A DNA stretch of 11,036 nt. It comes from Streptosporangiaceae bacterium (lineage in GTDB: Bacteria > Actinomycetota > Actinomycetes > Streptosporangiales > Streptosporangiaceae). The position numbers and the translations under genes are program-made. Below are positions 1 to 5,908 of this stretch, in pieces. The notes under the pieces are model-generated. The model saw only the letters and a list, made by a program, of their open reading frames with translations. It ran no database searches and was not told where the DNA came from. Every line of letters starts with the position of its first letter. Position 1 is the first letter of the stretch. Where the stretch lies: positions 1-11,036 of the forward strand of contig JASHYW010000114.1 in the NCBI GenBank assembly GCA_030042885.1, read 5' to 3'.

Positions 1-16
1 TGGCGTGCCAGCATAC

Positions 17-37
17 CGCCCTGCGTTTCACAGGGCG
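17..37 (+). other. Short perfect hairpin upstream of the hydratase gene
   Basis: CGCCCTG (17-23) and CAGGGCG (31-37) are exact reverse complements, giving a 7-bp stem with a 7-nt loop. No T-run follows, so it is not a standard intrinsic terminator. It could be an intercistronic RNA element or an operator half-site pair upstream of the operon, or the tail of an upstream gene that is cut off by the window edge. Positions 1-94 show no clear coding frame. Confidence 0.35.
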
Positions 38-94
38 AGAAGGCGGCGGGCGTTCCCTTGTCACCGCGGCGACCCGCCCCGGAGAATGGCGATC

Positions 95-904
95 ATGTCT
101 GACGGCATCGTGGTGGAGGTGGCCGACCGGCTCTGGCAGGCGGAGATCAACCGCTCGCCGATCAGCCCGATCACCGATGCCCATCCGGAGCTGGGCATCG
201 AGGACGCCTACGCCATCCAGTCCCACAACATCGAGCGGCGGGTCGGCGCCGGCCGGGTGATCCGCGGGCGCAAGGTGGGCCTGACGGCCAAGCCGATGCA
301 GGACCTGTTCGGGGTCCGTGAACCCGACTTCGGGGTGCTTCTGGACGACATGTTCGTCGAGGATGGCGATGAGGTCTCGCTGGACACGCTGCTTCAGCCG
401 CGCGTGGAGGCGGAGATGGCCTTCCTGATCGGCCGGGACCTGGCCGGTCCCGGGGTCACCACCAGCAACGCGCTGGCCGCGATCGCCGGGGTGCTGCCCT
501 CGATCGAGATCGTCGACAGCCGCATCGCCGACTGGAAGATCAAGCTGATCGACACCGTGGCCGACAATGCGTCATCCGCCAGGCTTGTCATCGGCGGCAA
601 GCTGACCCGCGTCACCGACTTCGACCTGCGCCTCGGCGGCATGCTGATCACCCGCAACGGCGCGGTCATCGACTCCGGCGCCGGCGCGGCCGCGCTGGGC
701 AACCCGGCGCGCTGCGTCGCCTGGCTGGCGAACAAGCTGGCCGCCTTCGGCGCCTGCCTGCACCGGGACGACATCGTGATTCCCGGCGCGCTGCACCGGA
801 TGGTGCCGGCCGGCCCGGGCGACGTGTTCAGGGCCGAGTTCGCCTACCTCGGCGCGGTCACCGTCCGGTTCAGCACCGGAGGAGGCAAAGGGGGGCCGGC
901 CTAA
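95..904 (+). CDS. 2-oxopent-4-enoate hydratase-like protein (MhpD / FAH family)
   Basis: Predicted 269-aa cytosolic hydratase that adds water to 2-oxopent-4-enoate (2-hydroxypenta-2,4-dienoate) to give 4-hydroxy-2-oxovalerate in aromatic meta-cleavage pathways. Visible family marks are GRKVGLT (58-64), then PDFGVL (77-82), the metal-binding pair in RVEAEMAF (E105, E107) and a third acidic ligand in SIEIVDSR (E138). These positions match the E/E/E metal site known from MhpD-type hydratases, and the length is normal for the family (about 260 aa). The reading frame is open back to position 5, but ATG at 95 has GGAGA (81-85) at 9-nt spacing; ATG at 86 would abut that site. The stop overlaps the next start by one base (TAATG). 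Family assignment is firm; the exact substrate (unsubstituted or alkyl-substituted dienoate) is inferred from the neighbour. Confidence 0.88.
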   Translation: MSDGIVVEVADRLWQAEINRSPISPITDAHPELGIEDAYAIQSHNIERRVGAGRVIRGRKVGLTAKPMQDLFGVREPDFGVLLDDMFVEDGDEVSLDTLLQPRVEAEMAFLIGRDLAGPGVTTSNALAAIAGVLPSIEIVDSRIADWKIKLIDTVADNASSARLVIGGKLTRVTDFDLRLGGMLITRNGAVIDSGAGAAALGNPARCVAWLANKLAAFGACLHRDDIVIPGALHRMVPAGPGDVFRAEFAYLGAVTVRFSTGGGKGGPA

Positions 905-1674
905 TGGATCCGCGGTCGATCGCCGACGCCCTGATCGCGGCCGAGCGGGAGCGCAAGGCCATCGCCCCGTTCACCGACGCCAACCCCGGGCTCGACGCCG
1001 AGACCGGGTACCAGGCCCAGCGGATGGTCGTCCAGCACCGCCTGGACCGCGGCGAGCGGCTGATCGGCGCCAAGCTGGGCCTCACCAGCCGGGCCAAGCA
1101 GGAAGCGATGGGCCTCCACGAGCCGCTGTACGGCTGGCTGACCTCCGGCATGGCGCAGCCCCACGGCGAGCCGCTGCCGCTGGACGAGCTTATCCACCCG
1201 CGAGTAGAGCCGGAGATCGCCTTCCTGATCGGCAGCGAGCTCCGGGCGCCGGCCACGATCGCCAGCGTGCTTGAGGCGACCGAGGCGGTCCTCGCCGCGG
1301 TCGAGGTCCTGGATTCCCGCTACGAGGACTTCCGGTTCCGGCTGCCCGACGTCATCGCCGACAACGCCAGCGGCAGCCGCATCGTGCTCGGCCCCCGCGC
1401 GCGCGTCCCTGGTGATCTGTGCGACCTGCGGCTGCTCGGCTGCGTGCTGCGCGCCCAGGGGGATGTGGTGGCCACGGCCGCGGGCGGCGCCGTCATGGGC
1501 CATCCTGCGGCGGCGGTTGCCTGGCTGGTGAACAGGCTTTCCCCCGAGGACTGGCGGCTGGAACCGGGAGCCCTGGTGCTGTCGGGTGGCCTGACCGCAC
1601 CGGTGCCCATGCGGCCCGGCTCGGTCGCGTCCGCCGAGTTCGACGGGCTCGGCACGGTCGACGTCTACAGCTGA
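904..1674 (+). CDS. 4-oxalocrotonate decarboxylase-like protein (MhpD / FAH family)
   Basis: 256-aa paralogue of the preceding gene. In meta-cleavage pathways this member decarboxylates 4-oxalocrotonate (2-oxohex-3-enedioate) to 2-oxopent-4-enoate and forms a physical complex with the hydratase, which protects the unstable intermediate. The signature GAKLGLTSRAKQEAMG (55-70) with the serine-arginine after GLT resembles DmpH/XylI-type decarboxylases more than hydratases. The metal ligands are present in PRVEPEIAF (E102, E104) and AAVEVLDSR (E134). ATG at 904 overlaps the upstream stop by one base, with a GGGGGG tract (889-895) as ribosome binding site, so the two proteins are probably made in equal amounts. 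A second hydratase of altered specificity is the main alternative. The pairing with gene 1 is what makes the decarboxylase call likely. Confidence 0.8.
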   Translation: MDPRSIADALIAAERERKAIAPFTDANPGLDAETGYQAQRMVVQHRLDRGERLIGAKLGLTSRAKQEAMGLHEPLYGWLTSGMAQPHGEPLPLDELIHPRVEPEIAFLIGSELRAPATIASVLEATEAVLAAVEVLDSRYEDFRFRLPDVIADNASGSRIVLGPRARVPGDLCDLRLLGCVLRAQGDVVATAAGGAVMGHPAAAVAWLVNRLSPEDWRLEPGALVLSGGLTAPVPMRPGSVASAEFDGLGTVDVYS

Positions 1675-1691
1675 CATCGCAGAGGAGGAAC

Positions 1692-2696
1692 ATGGCCAGC
1701 CCGCCCACGAGCACGCGCACCCGCAAGCCCAAGCCGCCGGTCGAGCGGGAACTCGCCGTCCGCATGTTCGAGGTCATGGCGCTCATGCGCGCGGTCGAGG
1801 ACCGGATGGTCACCATGTACCGGCAAGGTGAGCTGCTCGGCTCGCTCTACACCGGGCACTGGCACGAGGCGATCGCCGTGGGCACGGCCTCGGCGCTGCG
1901 CGCTACCGACGTGGTCGCCCCGCTGCACCGTGACCTCGGCGTTCATCTGTGGCGGGGATTGGAACCGTGGCAGGTCATGGCCAGCTTCATGGGCAAGGCG
2001 ACCTCACCGACCGGCGGGCGGGACGGCACGCTGCACTACGGCCGGCTGGACCTTAACATCATCAACCCGGTCAGTCACATCCCCAACAACTACCCGGTCG
2101 CCACCGGGGCGGCGTTCGCGCTGAGGTACCGCGGCACGGACGGCGTGGCCATGGCCTACTGCGGGGATGGGGCGACCTCGCGGGGCGACTTCCACGAGGC
2201 GCTGAACATCGCCGGAGTGCAGCGCCTGCCCTGCGTGTTCATCGTGGAGAACAACCAGTACGCCTACTCGACCCCGAACCGGCTGACCACGGCGGCCGCC
2301 GACTTCGCCAGCAAGGCTGCCGCCTACGGGATGCCTGGTGAGCGGGTGGACGGCATCGATGTGTTCGCGGTGCACGAGGCCGCCTCTCGCGCCGTCGCGC
2401 GCGCCCGCGCCGGGGAGGGCCCATCGCTCATCGAGGCCGTCACGATGCGCATGCACGGCCACGCCGAGCATGACCCCGCCGATTACGTGCCCGGCGAGGT
2501 GAAGGAGATGTGGGCCAAACGCGATCCCGTGCAGGAGTGCGCCGGCCGCCTGATCGAGCTTGGCTTCCTCGATTCCGACGGCGTGACGGCGGTGAAGGAG
2601 CAGGCGCACCAGACGGCCCTCGAGCACCGGAACAAGGTCATCAGCATGCCAATGCCCGAGCCCGACGACGAGGAAGGCCGTGTCTATGCCGACTGA
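1692..2696 (+). CDS. 2-oxo acid dehydrogenase E1 component, alpha subunit
   Basis: 334-aa thiamine-diphosphate-dependent E1 alpha of a pyruvate/branched-chain 2-oxo acid dehydrogenase type complex. With the beta subunit encoded next it decarboxylates a 2-oxo acid and passes the acyl group to the lipoyl arm of E2. The ThDP/Mg motif starts GDGATSRGDFHEA (158-170) and ends VENNQY (185-190), the standard GDG...NN arrangement. The phosphorylation-loop region is RMHGHAEHDP (253-262), in which the serine phosphorylated in animal enzymes is not conserved. The frame is open upstream to 1419 inside the decarboxylase gene, but ATG 1692 has AGAGGAGG (1681-1688) just ahead and begins a short basic, proline-rich N-tail before the folded domain. 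It lies 17 nt after the decarboxylase stop. Substrate (pyruvate, branched-chain acid or another) cannot be read from sequence alone. Confidence 0.92.
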   Translation: MASPPTSTRTRKPKPPVERELAVRMFEVMALMRAVEDRMVTMYRQGELLGSLYTGHWHEAIAVGTASALRATDVVAPLHRDLGVHLWRGLEPWQVMASFMGKATSPTGGRDGTLHYGRLDLNIINPVSHIPNNYPVATGAAFALRYRGTDGVAMAYCGDGATSRGDFHEALNIAGVQRLPCVFIVENNQYAYSTPNRLTTAAADFASKAAAYGMPGERVDGIDVFAVHEAASRAVARARAGEGPSLIEAVTMRMHGHAEHDPADYVPGEVKEMWAKRDPVQECAGRLIELGFLDSDGVTAVKEQAHQTALEHRNKVISMPMPEPDDEEGRVYAD

Positions 2697-3666
2697 GGCC
2701 GTCAGCTACATCGAGGCGATCGGCCAGGCCCTGCGCAGCGAAATGGACGCCAACCCGGATGTGTTCCTCATCGGTGAGGACGTTGGCCAGTTCGGCGGCG
2801 CGTTCAAGGCGACCAAGGGGTTCCTCGATCGCTTCGGCCCGCGGCGAGTGGTGGACGCTCCCATCGCCGAATCAGGTTTCACCGGACTGGCCTGCGGCGC
2901 GGCCCTGATGGGCCTGCGGCCGGTGGTGGAATTCCAGTTCGCCGACTTCATCTCGTGCGCCTTCGACCAGATCATCAACAACTGCTCCCGGCACCACTAC
3001 CGGACGGGCAACCCGATCCCGGTCACGTTGCGGGCGCCGTTCGGCGCGCGGCTGCGGGCCGGGCCTACGCACTCGCAGAGCGTGGAGGCCTACTTCGGTC
3101 ATGTCCCCGGCCTCAAGATCGTCACCCCGGCCACGCCGCAGGACGCCGCCGGGCTGCTGATCAGCGCCATCCGCGACAACAACCCGGTGCTCTACCTGGA
3201 GAGCAGGTACCTGTACCGGCGGCTCGAGGCGCCCGCGCCGCTATCCCTGGATCCGGTGCCGATCGGGTCGGCGAAGGTCGTCCGGGAGGGCACCCAGGTC
3301 AGCCTGCTCACCTATTCGGTGGGCGTTCACCAGGGGCTCGAGGCGGCCGGGAAACTGGCCGGGGAAGGCATCTCCGTTGAGGTCGTCGACCTGCGCACGC
3401 TGGTCCCGCTCGACGTCGCGACGATTTCCGCGTCGGTGAACAAGACCTCTCGCGCGGTGGTCCTGCACGAGGACGCCCGCCGTCTCGGCTACGGCGCCGA
3501 GATCGCCGCGACCGTCCAGGAGGAGTGCTTCTGGCGGCTGGACGGCCCGGTCGTCCGCGTGGCGGGCAAGAACACCCCGATCCCTACCAGTCCCGCGCTC
3601 GAGGACGCGGCCGTCCCCCAGCTGCCGGAGATCATCAGCACGTTGCGCCGGGTGGCGACCTCATGA
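2686..3666 (+). CDS. 2-oxo acid dehydrogenase E1 component, beta subunit
   Basis: 326-aa E1 beta, with an N-terminal transketolase-like pyrimidine-binding domain (about 1-185) and a C-terminal transketolase-C domain (about 195-320). The ThDP-activating glutamate lies in DAPIAESGFTG (E62), preceded by GEDVG (30-34). FQFADFI (84-90) and HEDARRLGYGAEIA near the C-terminus are typical of the family. GTG at 2680 is in frame, but AGGAAGG (2671-2677) is only 2 nt from it and 8 nt from ATG 2686, so the latter is preferred. The gene starts inside the last 11 nt of E1 alpha and its stop overlaps the E2 start (ATGA), so the three subunits are translationally coupled. It forms an alpha2-beta2 E1 with the preceding product. 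Confidence 0.93.
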   Translation: MPTEAVSYIEAIGQALRSEMDANPDVFLIGEDVGQFGGAFKATKGFLDRFGPRRVVDAPIAESGFTGLACGAALMGLRPVVEFQFADFISCAFDQIINNCSRHHYRTGNPIPVTLRAPFGARLRAGPTHSQSVEAYFGHVPGLKIVTPATPQDAAGLLISAIRDNNPVLYLESRYLYRRLEAPAPLSLDPVPIGSAKVVREGTQVSLLTYSVGVHQGLEAAGKLAGEGISVEVVDLRTLVPLDVATISASVNKTSRAVVLHEDARRLGYGAEIAATVQEECFWRLDGPVVRVAGKNTPIPTSPALEDAAVPQLPEIISTLRRVATS

Positions 3667-4943
3667 GCGACATCTTCAGGATGCCCAAGCTCGGTGAGAC
3701 CGTCACGACCGGCACGGTGACCAGGTGGCTCGTTGCAGTGGGCGACCCGGTTGGCTTCGATGATCCCCTGCTCGAGGTGTCCACCGACAAGGTCGACTCC
3801 GAGATCCCCAGCCCCTTCAGCGGCGTCCTGCTGGAGATCATGGTCCCTGAGGGGCAGACCGCCGAGGTCGGCGCCGAACTGGCCCGCATAGGACCCGCGG
3901 AAGAAGCCGCACCGGCAGCCCGTTTTCCCTCCCCCCTCTCGGCCGGGAACGGCGGCGGCCGGGCCCGGCTCTCGCCGATCGTCAGGCAGCTGGCCGCCAG
4001 GCACGGCATCGACCTCAGCACCGTCCAGGGCTCGGGCGACGCCGGCCGGATCAGGCGCGAGGACGTCGAGGCCGCCATCGCGAATTCAGCCTCGCCCACG
4101 ACCGCAGTCCTGCCCTCAACCACAGTCCTGCCCTCAACCACAGTCCTGCCCTCAACCGCAGCCCCGCCCGCCACTGTGTCCCCTCTCGCACCCGCGGCAA
4201 CGGCCGTTCCGCCCGCCGCCCGGGCCGCGATCGGTCCCCGCGACCATGCTGAGCCGCTCTCCCGCATGCGGCTGGTCATCGGCGAGCGGATGATCGAGTC
4301 ACTGCGGATCGCCCCGCACGTCTGGACGTCGGTCGAGGTGGACATGCAGGCCATCCAGGAGGTGCGGCGCCGCCACAAGGAGCGGTTCCGGCAAGAAGAG
4401 GGCATGTCGCTCACCTACCTCCCCTTCATCGCCCGTGCCACCTGCGACGCCCTGCGCGCATTCCCCGTCGTCAACGCCAGCCTCGACGTGAGCGCCAAGA
4501 CCCGGATCGTGCATCACTACGTCAACCTCGGCATCGCGGTGGACCTCGCCGAGCAGGGCCTGGTGGTGCCGGTGATCAGGGACGCCGACGGCCTCAACGT
4601 GAGGGGACTCGCCCGCGCGATCCGGGCCGCGGCGGACAAAGCCACGTCCGGCACGTTCACCAACGACGACCTGACCGGATCCACCTTCACGATCACCAAT
4701 CCCGGACCGGCCGGTGACTACGCCTCGGCACCGATCATCAACCAGCCCAACTCCGCGATCCTGTCCACCAACGTGGTGTCACGCCGGCCCACGGCAGTCG
4801 GCGACGCGGTCGCCGTCCACTACATGACGATCCTCGGGTTCAGCTACGACCACCGCGCGTTTGACGGGGTCACCGGGTCCCGCTTCCTGGCCTTCATCCG
4901 CGACGCGCTGCAGGACCGTGACTGGGAGGCCGAGCTCGGATAG
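3663..4943 (+). CDS. 2-oxo acid dehydrogenase E2 (dihydrolipoamide acyltransferase)
   Basis: 426-aa E2 core of the complex, transferring the acyl group from lipoate to CoA. Three domains are visible. A single lipoyl domain (about 1-78) has the lipoylated lysine in [12 protein letters not shown] (K43). A peripheral subunit-binding domain (about 100-140) reads [17 protein letters not shown] through [12 protein letters not shown] catalytic CAT-like domain (about 198-426) ends with the active-site HRAFDG (H397, D401). The linker before the catalytic domain is Ala/Pro/Thr/Val-rich and contains a tandem hexapeptide. ATG 3663 overlaps the E1 beta stop by 4 nt; open frame further upstream is E1 beta sequence. 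The length is normal for a single-lipoyl bacterial E2. No E3 (dihydrolipoamide dehydrogenase) follows, so E3 must come from elsewhere in the genome. Confidence 0.94.
   Translation: MSDIFRMPKLGETVTTGTVTRWLVAVGDPVGFDDPLLEVSTDKVDSEIPSPFSGVLLEIMVPEGQTAEVGAELARIGPAEEAAPAARFPSPLSAGNGGGRARLSPIVRQLAARHGIDLSTVQGSGDAGRIRREDVEAAIANSASPTTAVLPSTTVLPSTTVLPSTAAPPATVSPLAPAATAVPPAARAAIGPRDHAEPLSRMRLVIGERMIESLRIAPHVWTSVEVDMQAIQEVRRRHKERFRQEEGMSLTYLPFIARATCDALRAFPVVNASLDVSAKTRIVHHYVNLGIAVDLAEQGLVVPVIRDADGLNVRGLARAIRAAADKATSGTFTNDDLTGSTFTITNPGPAGDYASAPIINQPNSAILSTNVVSRRPTAVGDAVAVHYMTILGFSYDHRAFDGVTGSRFLAFIRDALQDRDWEAELG
4105..4158 (+). repeat. Three 18-nt tandem repeats in the E2 linker
   Basis: The unit CAGTCCTGCCCTCAACCA occurs at 4105-4122 and 4123-4140, and with one changed final base at 4141-4158. 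It encodes a repeating T/A-V-L-P-S-T hexapeptide (about residues 148-165) in the flexible hinge between the subunit-binding and catalytic domains of E2. The near identity at DNA level, rather than only at protein level, points to recent slippage or unequal exchange, so copy number may vary between strains. Confidence 0.95.
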
Positions 4944-4956
4944 GGAGGAGGGTGCG

Positions 4957-5568
4957 GTGCTGCGGGTCGGGCTGACCGGAGGCATCGGATCCGGCAAGAG
5001 CGAGGTATCCCGGCGGCTGGCCGCGCACGGAGCCGTCATCATCGACGCGGACGTGGCCGCCCGGGAGGTGGTCGCCGTCGGCACCCCCGGGCTGGCGCAG
5101 GTCGTCGACGCGTTCGGAGCCGAGGTTCTCGGCCCGGCTGGCGCCCTGGACCGGGAACGGCTCGGAGCGATCGTCTTCCGCGATCCCGCCCTGCGTGCGA
5201 AGCTGAACGCGATCGTCCATCCCCTGGTCCGGGAGTGGATGCGGGCCGCCGAGCGCGCCGCGGCGGACCCGGCCCGCGGCGACCTGATCGTGGTGCATGA
5301 CGTGCCGCTGCTGGCCGAGAACGGGCGTGCGGGCGACTTCGACCTGGTCATCGTGGTGGACGTACCGCCTGAGCTTCAGGTCCAGCGGCTGGTCACCCAG
5401 CGCGGCATGACGCCGGACCAGGCGCGGGCCCGGATGGCGGCTCAGGCCAGCCGGGAGCAGCGCCTGGCCGTGGCCGACCTGGTGATCGACAACTCGGGTC
5501 CACTGGACGACCTGGACCACCGCGTGGCCGAGGTCTGGGCTTGTCTGGAGCGCCGGGCCGCCCGCTAA
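4957..5568 (+). CDS. coaE: Dephospho-CoA kinase
   Basis: 203-aa enzyme that phosphorylates the 3'-hydroxyl of dephospho-CoA with ATP, the last step of CoA synthesis, in the cytosol. The P-loop [11 protein letters not shown] (5-15) opens the protein, followed by [12 protein letters not shown] (CoA-substrate region), [10 protein letters not shown] and the lid-like segment [16 protein letters not shown]. The GTG start at 4957 gives the canonical N-terminus and has GGAGGAGG (4944-4951) ahead of it; open frame further upstream lies inside E2. The length fits a kinase-only CoaE, without the extra C-terminal domain found in mycobacterial homologues. It begins 13 nt after the E2 stop with no room for a normal promoter, so it is probably read from the catabolic operon, from a promoter inside E2, or both. 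Confidence 0.96.
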   Translation: MLRVGLTGGIGSGKSEVSRRLAAHGAVIIDADVAAREVVAVGTPGLAQVVDAFGAEVLGPAGALDRERLGAIVFRDPALRAKLNAIVHPLVREWMRAAERAAADPARGDLIVVHDVPLLAENGRAGDFDLVIVVDVPPELQVQRLVTQRGMTPDQARARMAAQASREQRLAVADLVIDNSGPLDDLDHRVAEVWACLERRAAR

Positions 5569-5615
5569 CGCCGAGCCCGCGGATGTCGCCCAGCACGACT
5601 CGACCGCCGGCGTCG

Positions 5616-5666
5616 CCGTAGGCCCATCCCCGGCCTGTAAATTAACCGTAAGCCCGCTGTAGGCCG
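5616..5666. repeat. Cluster of three imperfect 10-mer repeats (YYGTARGCCS)
   Basis: CCGTAGGCCC (5616-5625), CCGTAAGCCC (5646-5655) and CTGTAGGCCG (5657-5666) are direct, imperfect copies with starts 30 and 11 nt apart, close to whole helical turns. A related inverted form, GGCCTGTAA, lies at 5632-5640. They flank the AT-rich patch TGTAAATTAAC (5636-5646). The arrangement resembles a multi-site operator around a promoter, but no regulator is known. Confidence 0.35.
5620..5636 (+). terminator. Possible hairpin terminator after coaE
   Basis: AGGCC (5620-5624) pairs with GGCCT (5632-5636) around a 7-nt loop, extendable by two G-U pairs, and is followed by the AT-rich GTAAATTAA rather than a T-run. 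It sits about 50 nt past the coaE stop. The stem is short, so this is a weak terminator candidate; it also overlaps the repeat cluster described at 5616-5666. Confidence 0.25.
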
Positions 5667-5853
5667 CCTGGAAGCCGCACCGGACGCGATTCAGAGGCGC
5701 GAGGCGCTGTATCAGGCGTAACGGTTGACCCCTCTGTGATAGCCGGGGAACGGGCAACCGTCGGGCGCCGGCCAGGACCGTCCGGCGAAGGATCGATATC
5801 GAGGAAGAGATGATGCCACTGCCATCGGGTAGGCGATGACATCCAGGCCCTCC

Positions 5854-5880
5854 GGAATGTCAGACCTCCAGCCTAGAGTT
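5854..5880 (+). promoter_or_regulatory. Candidate uvrB promoter (sigma-R-like GGAAT-N19-GTT, or TAGAGT -10)
   Basis: GGAAT (5854-5858) is followed after 19 nt by GTT (5878-5880), close to the oxidative-stress ECF sigma-R/sigma-H consensus (GGAAT-N18-GTT, one base more flexible). The overlapping hexamer TAGAGT (5874-5879) would equally serve as a housekeeping -10, though no good -35 lies 17 nt upstream. Either reading predicts transcription starting about 20 nt before the GTG of uvrB, just upstream of its ribosome binding site (AGGAGG, 5895-5900). Confidence 0.4.
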
Positions 5881-5908
5881 GAACTGTCGGAGTCAGGAGG
5901 TCAGTGCT

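Larger units (their letters stand above)
5569..5908. other. Intergenic region between coaE and uvrB (340 nt)
   Basis: No convincing gene is seen here. It holds a short hairpin (5620-5636), a cluster of three similar 10-mers (5616-5666), an inverted repeat CGGTTG (5722-5727) / CAACCG (5755-5760) with CCCC/GGGG inside it, a 10-bp palindrome (5793-5802), and a candidate promoter (5854-5880) just before uvrB. I looked for an actinobacterial LexA box (GAAC-N4-GTTC type) and did not find one. A minus-strand 66-codon frame (5642-5842) has a plausible SD but no recognisable protein. Confidence 0.7.

Noticed and set aside
5..94. N-terminal extension of the hydratase to position 5
   Set aside because: The added residues are Arg/Pro-rich and unlike the family, whereas ATG 95 has a properly spaced ribosome binding site and gives the usual length.
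1..102. Possible tail of an upstream gene in frame 1, ending TGA at 100-102 and overlapping the hydratase start by 8 nt
   Set aside because: The 33 codons read are Pro/Arg-rich, match no family end I know, and show no clearer third-position bias than the other two frames. It cannot be decided without upstream sequence.
901..1677. 258-codon minus-strand frame opposite the decarboxylase gene
   Set aside because: It is a mirror of a GC-rich coding gene; the plus strand carries the clear family motifs.
2680..2685. GTG 2680 as the E1 beta start
   Set aside because: The AGGAAGG ribosome binding site would be only 2 nt away; ATG 2686 has 8-nt spacing and gives the usual N-terminus.
5740..5900. LexA/SOS box upstream of uvrB
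   Set aside because: GAAC occurs (5748-5751 and 5881-5884) but without a GTTC partner at the right spacing.
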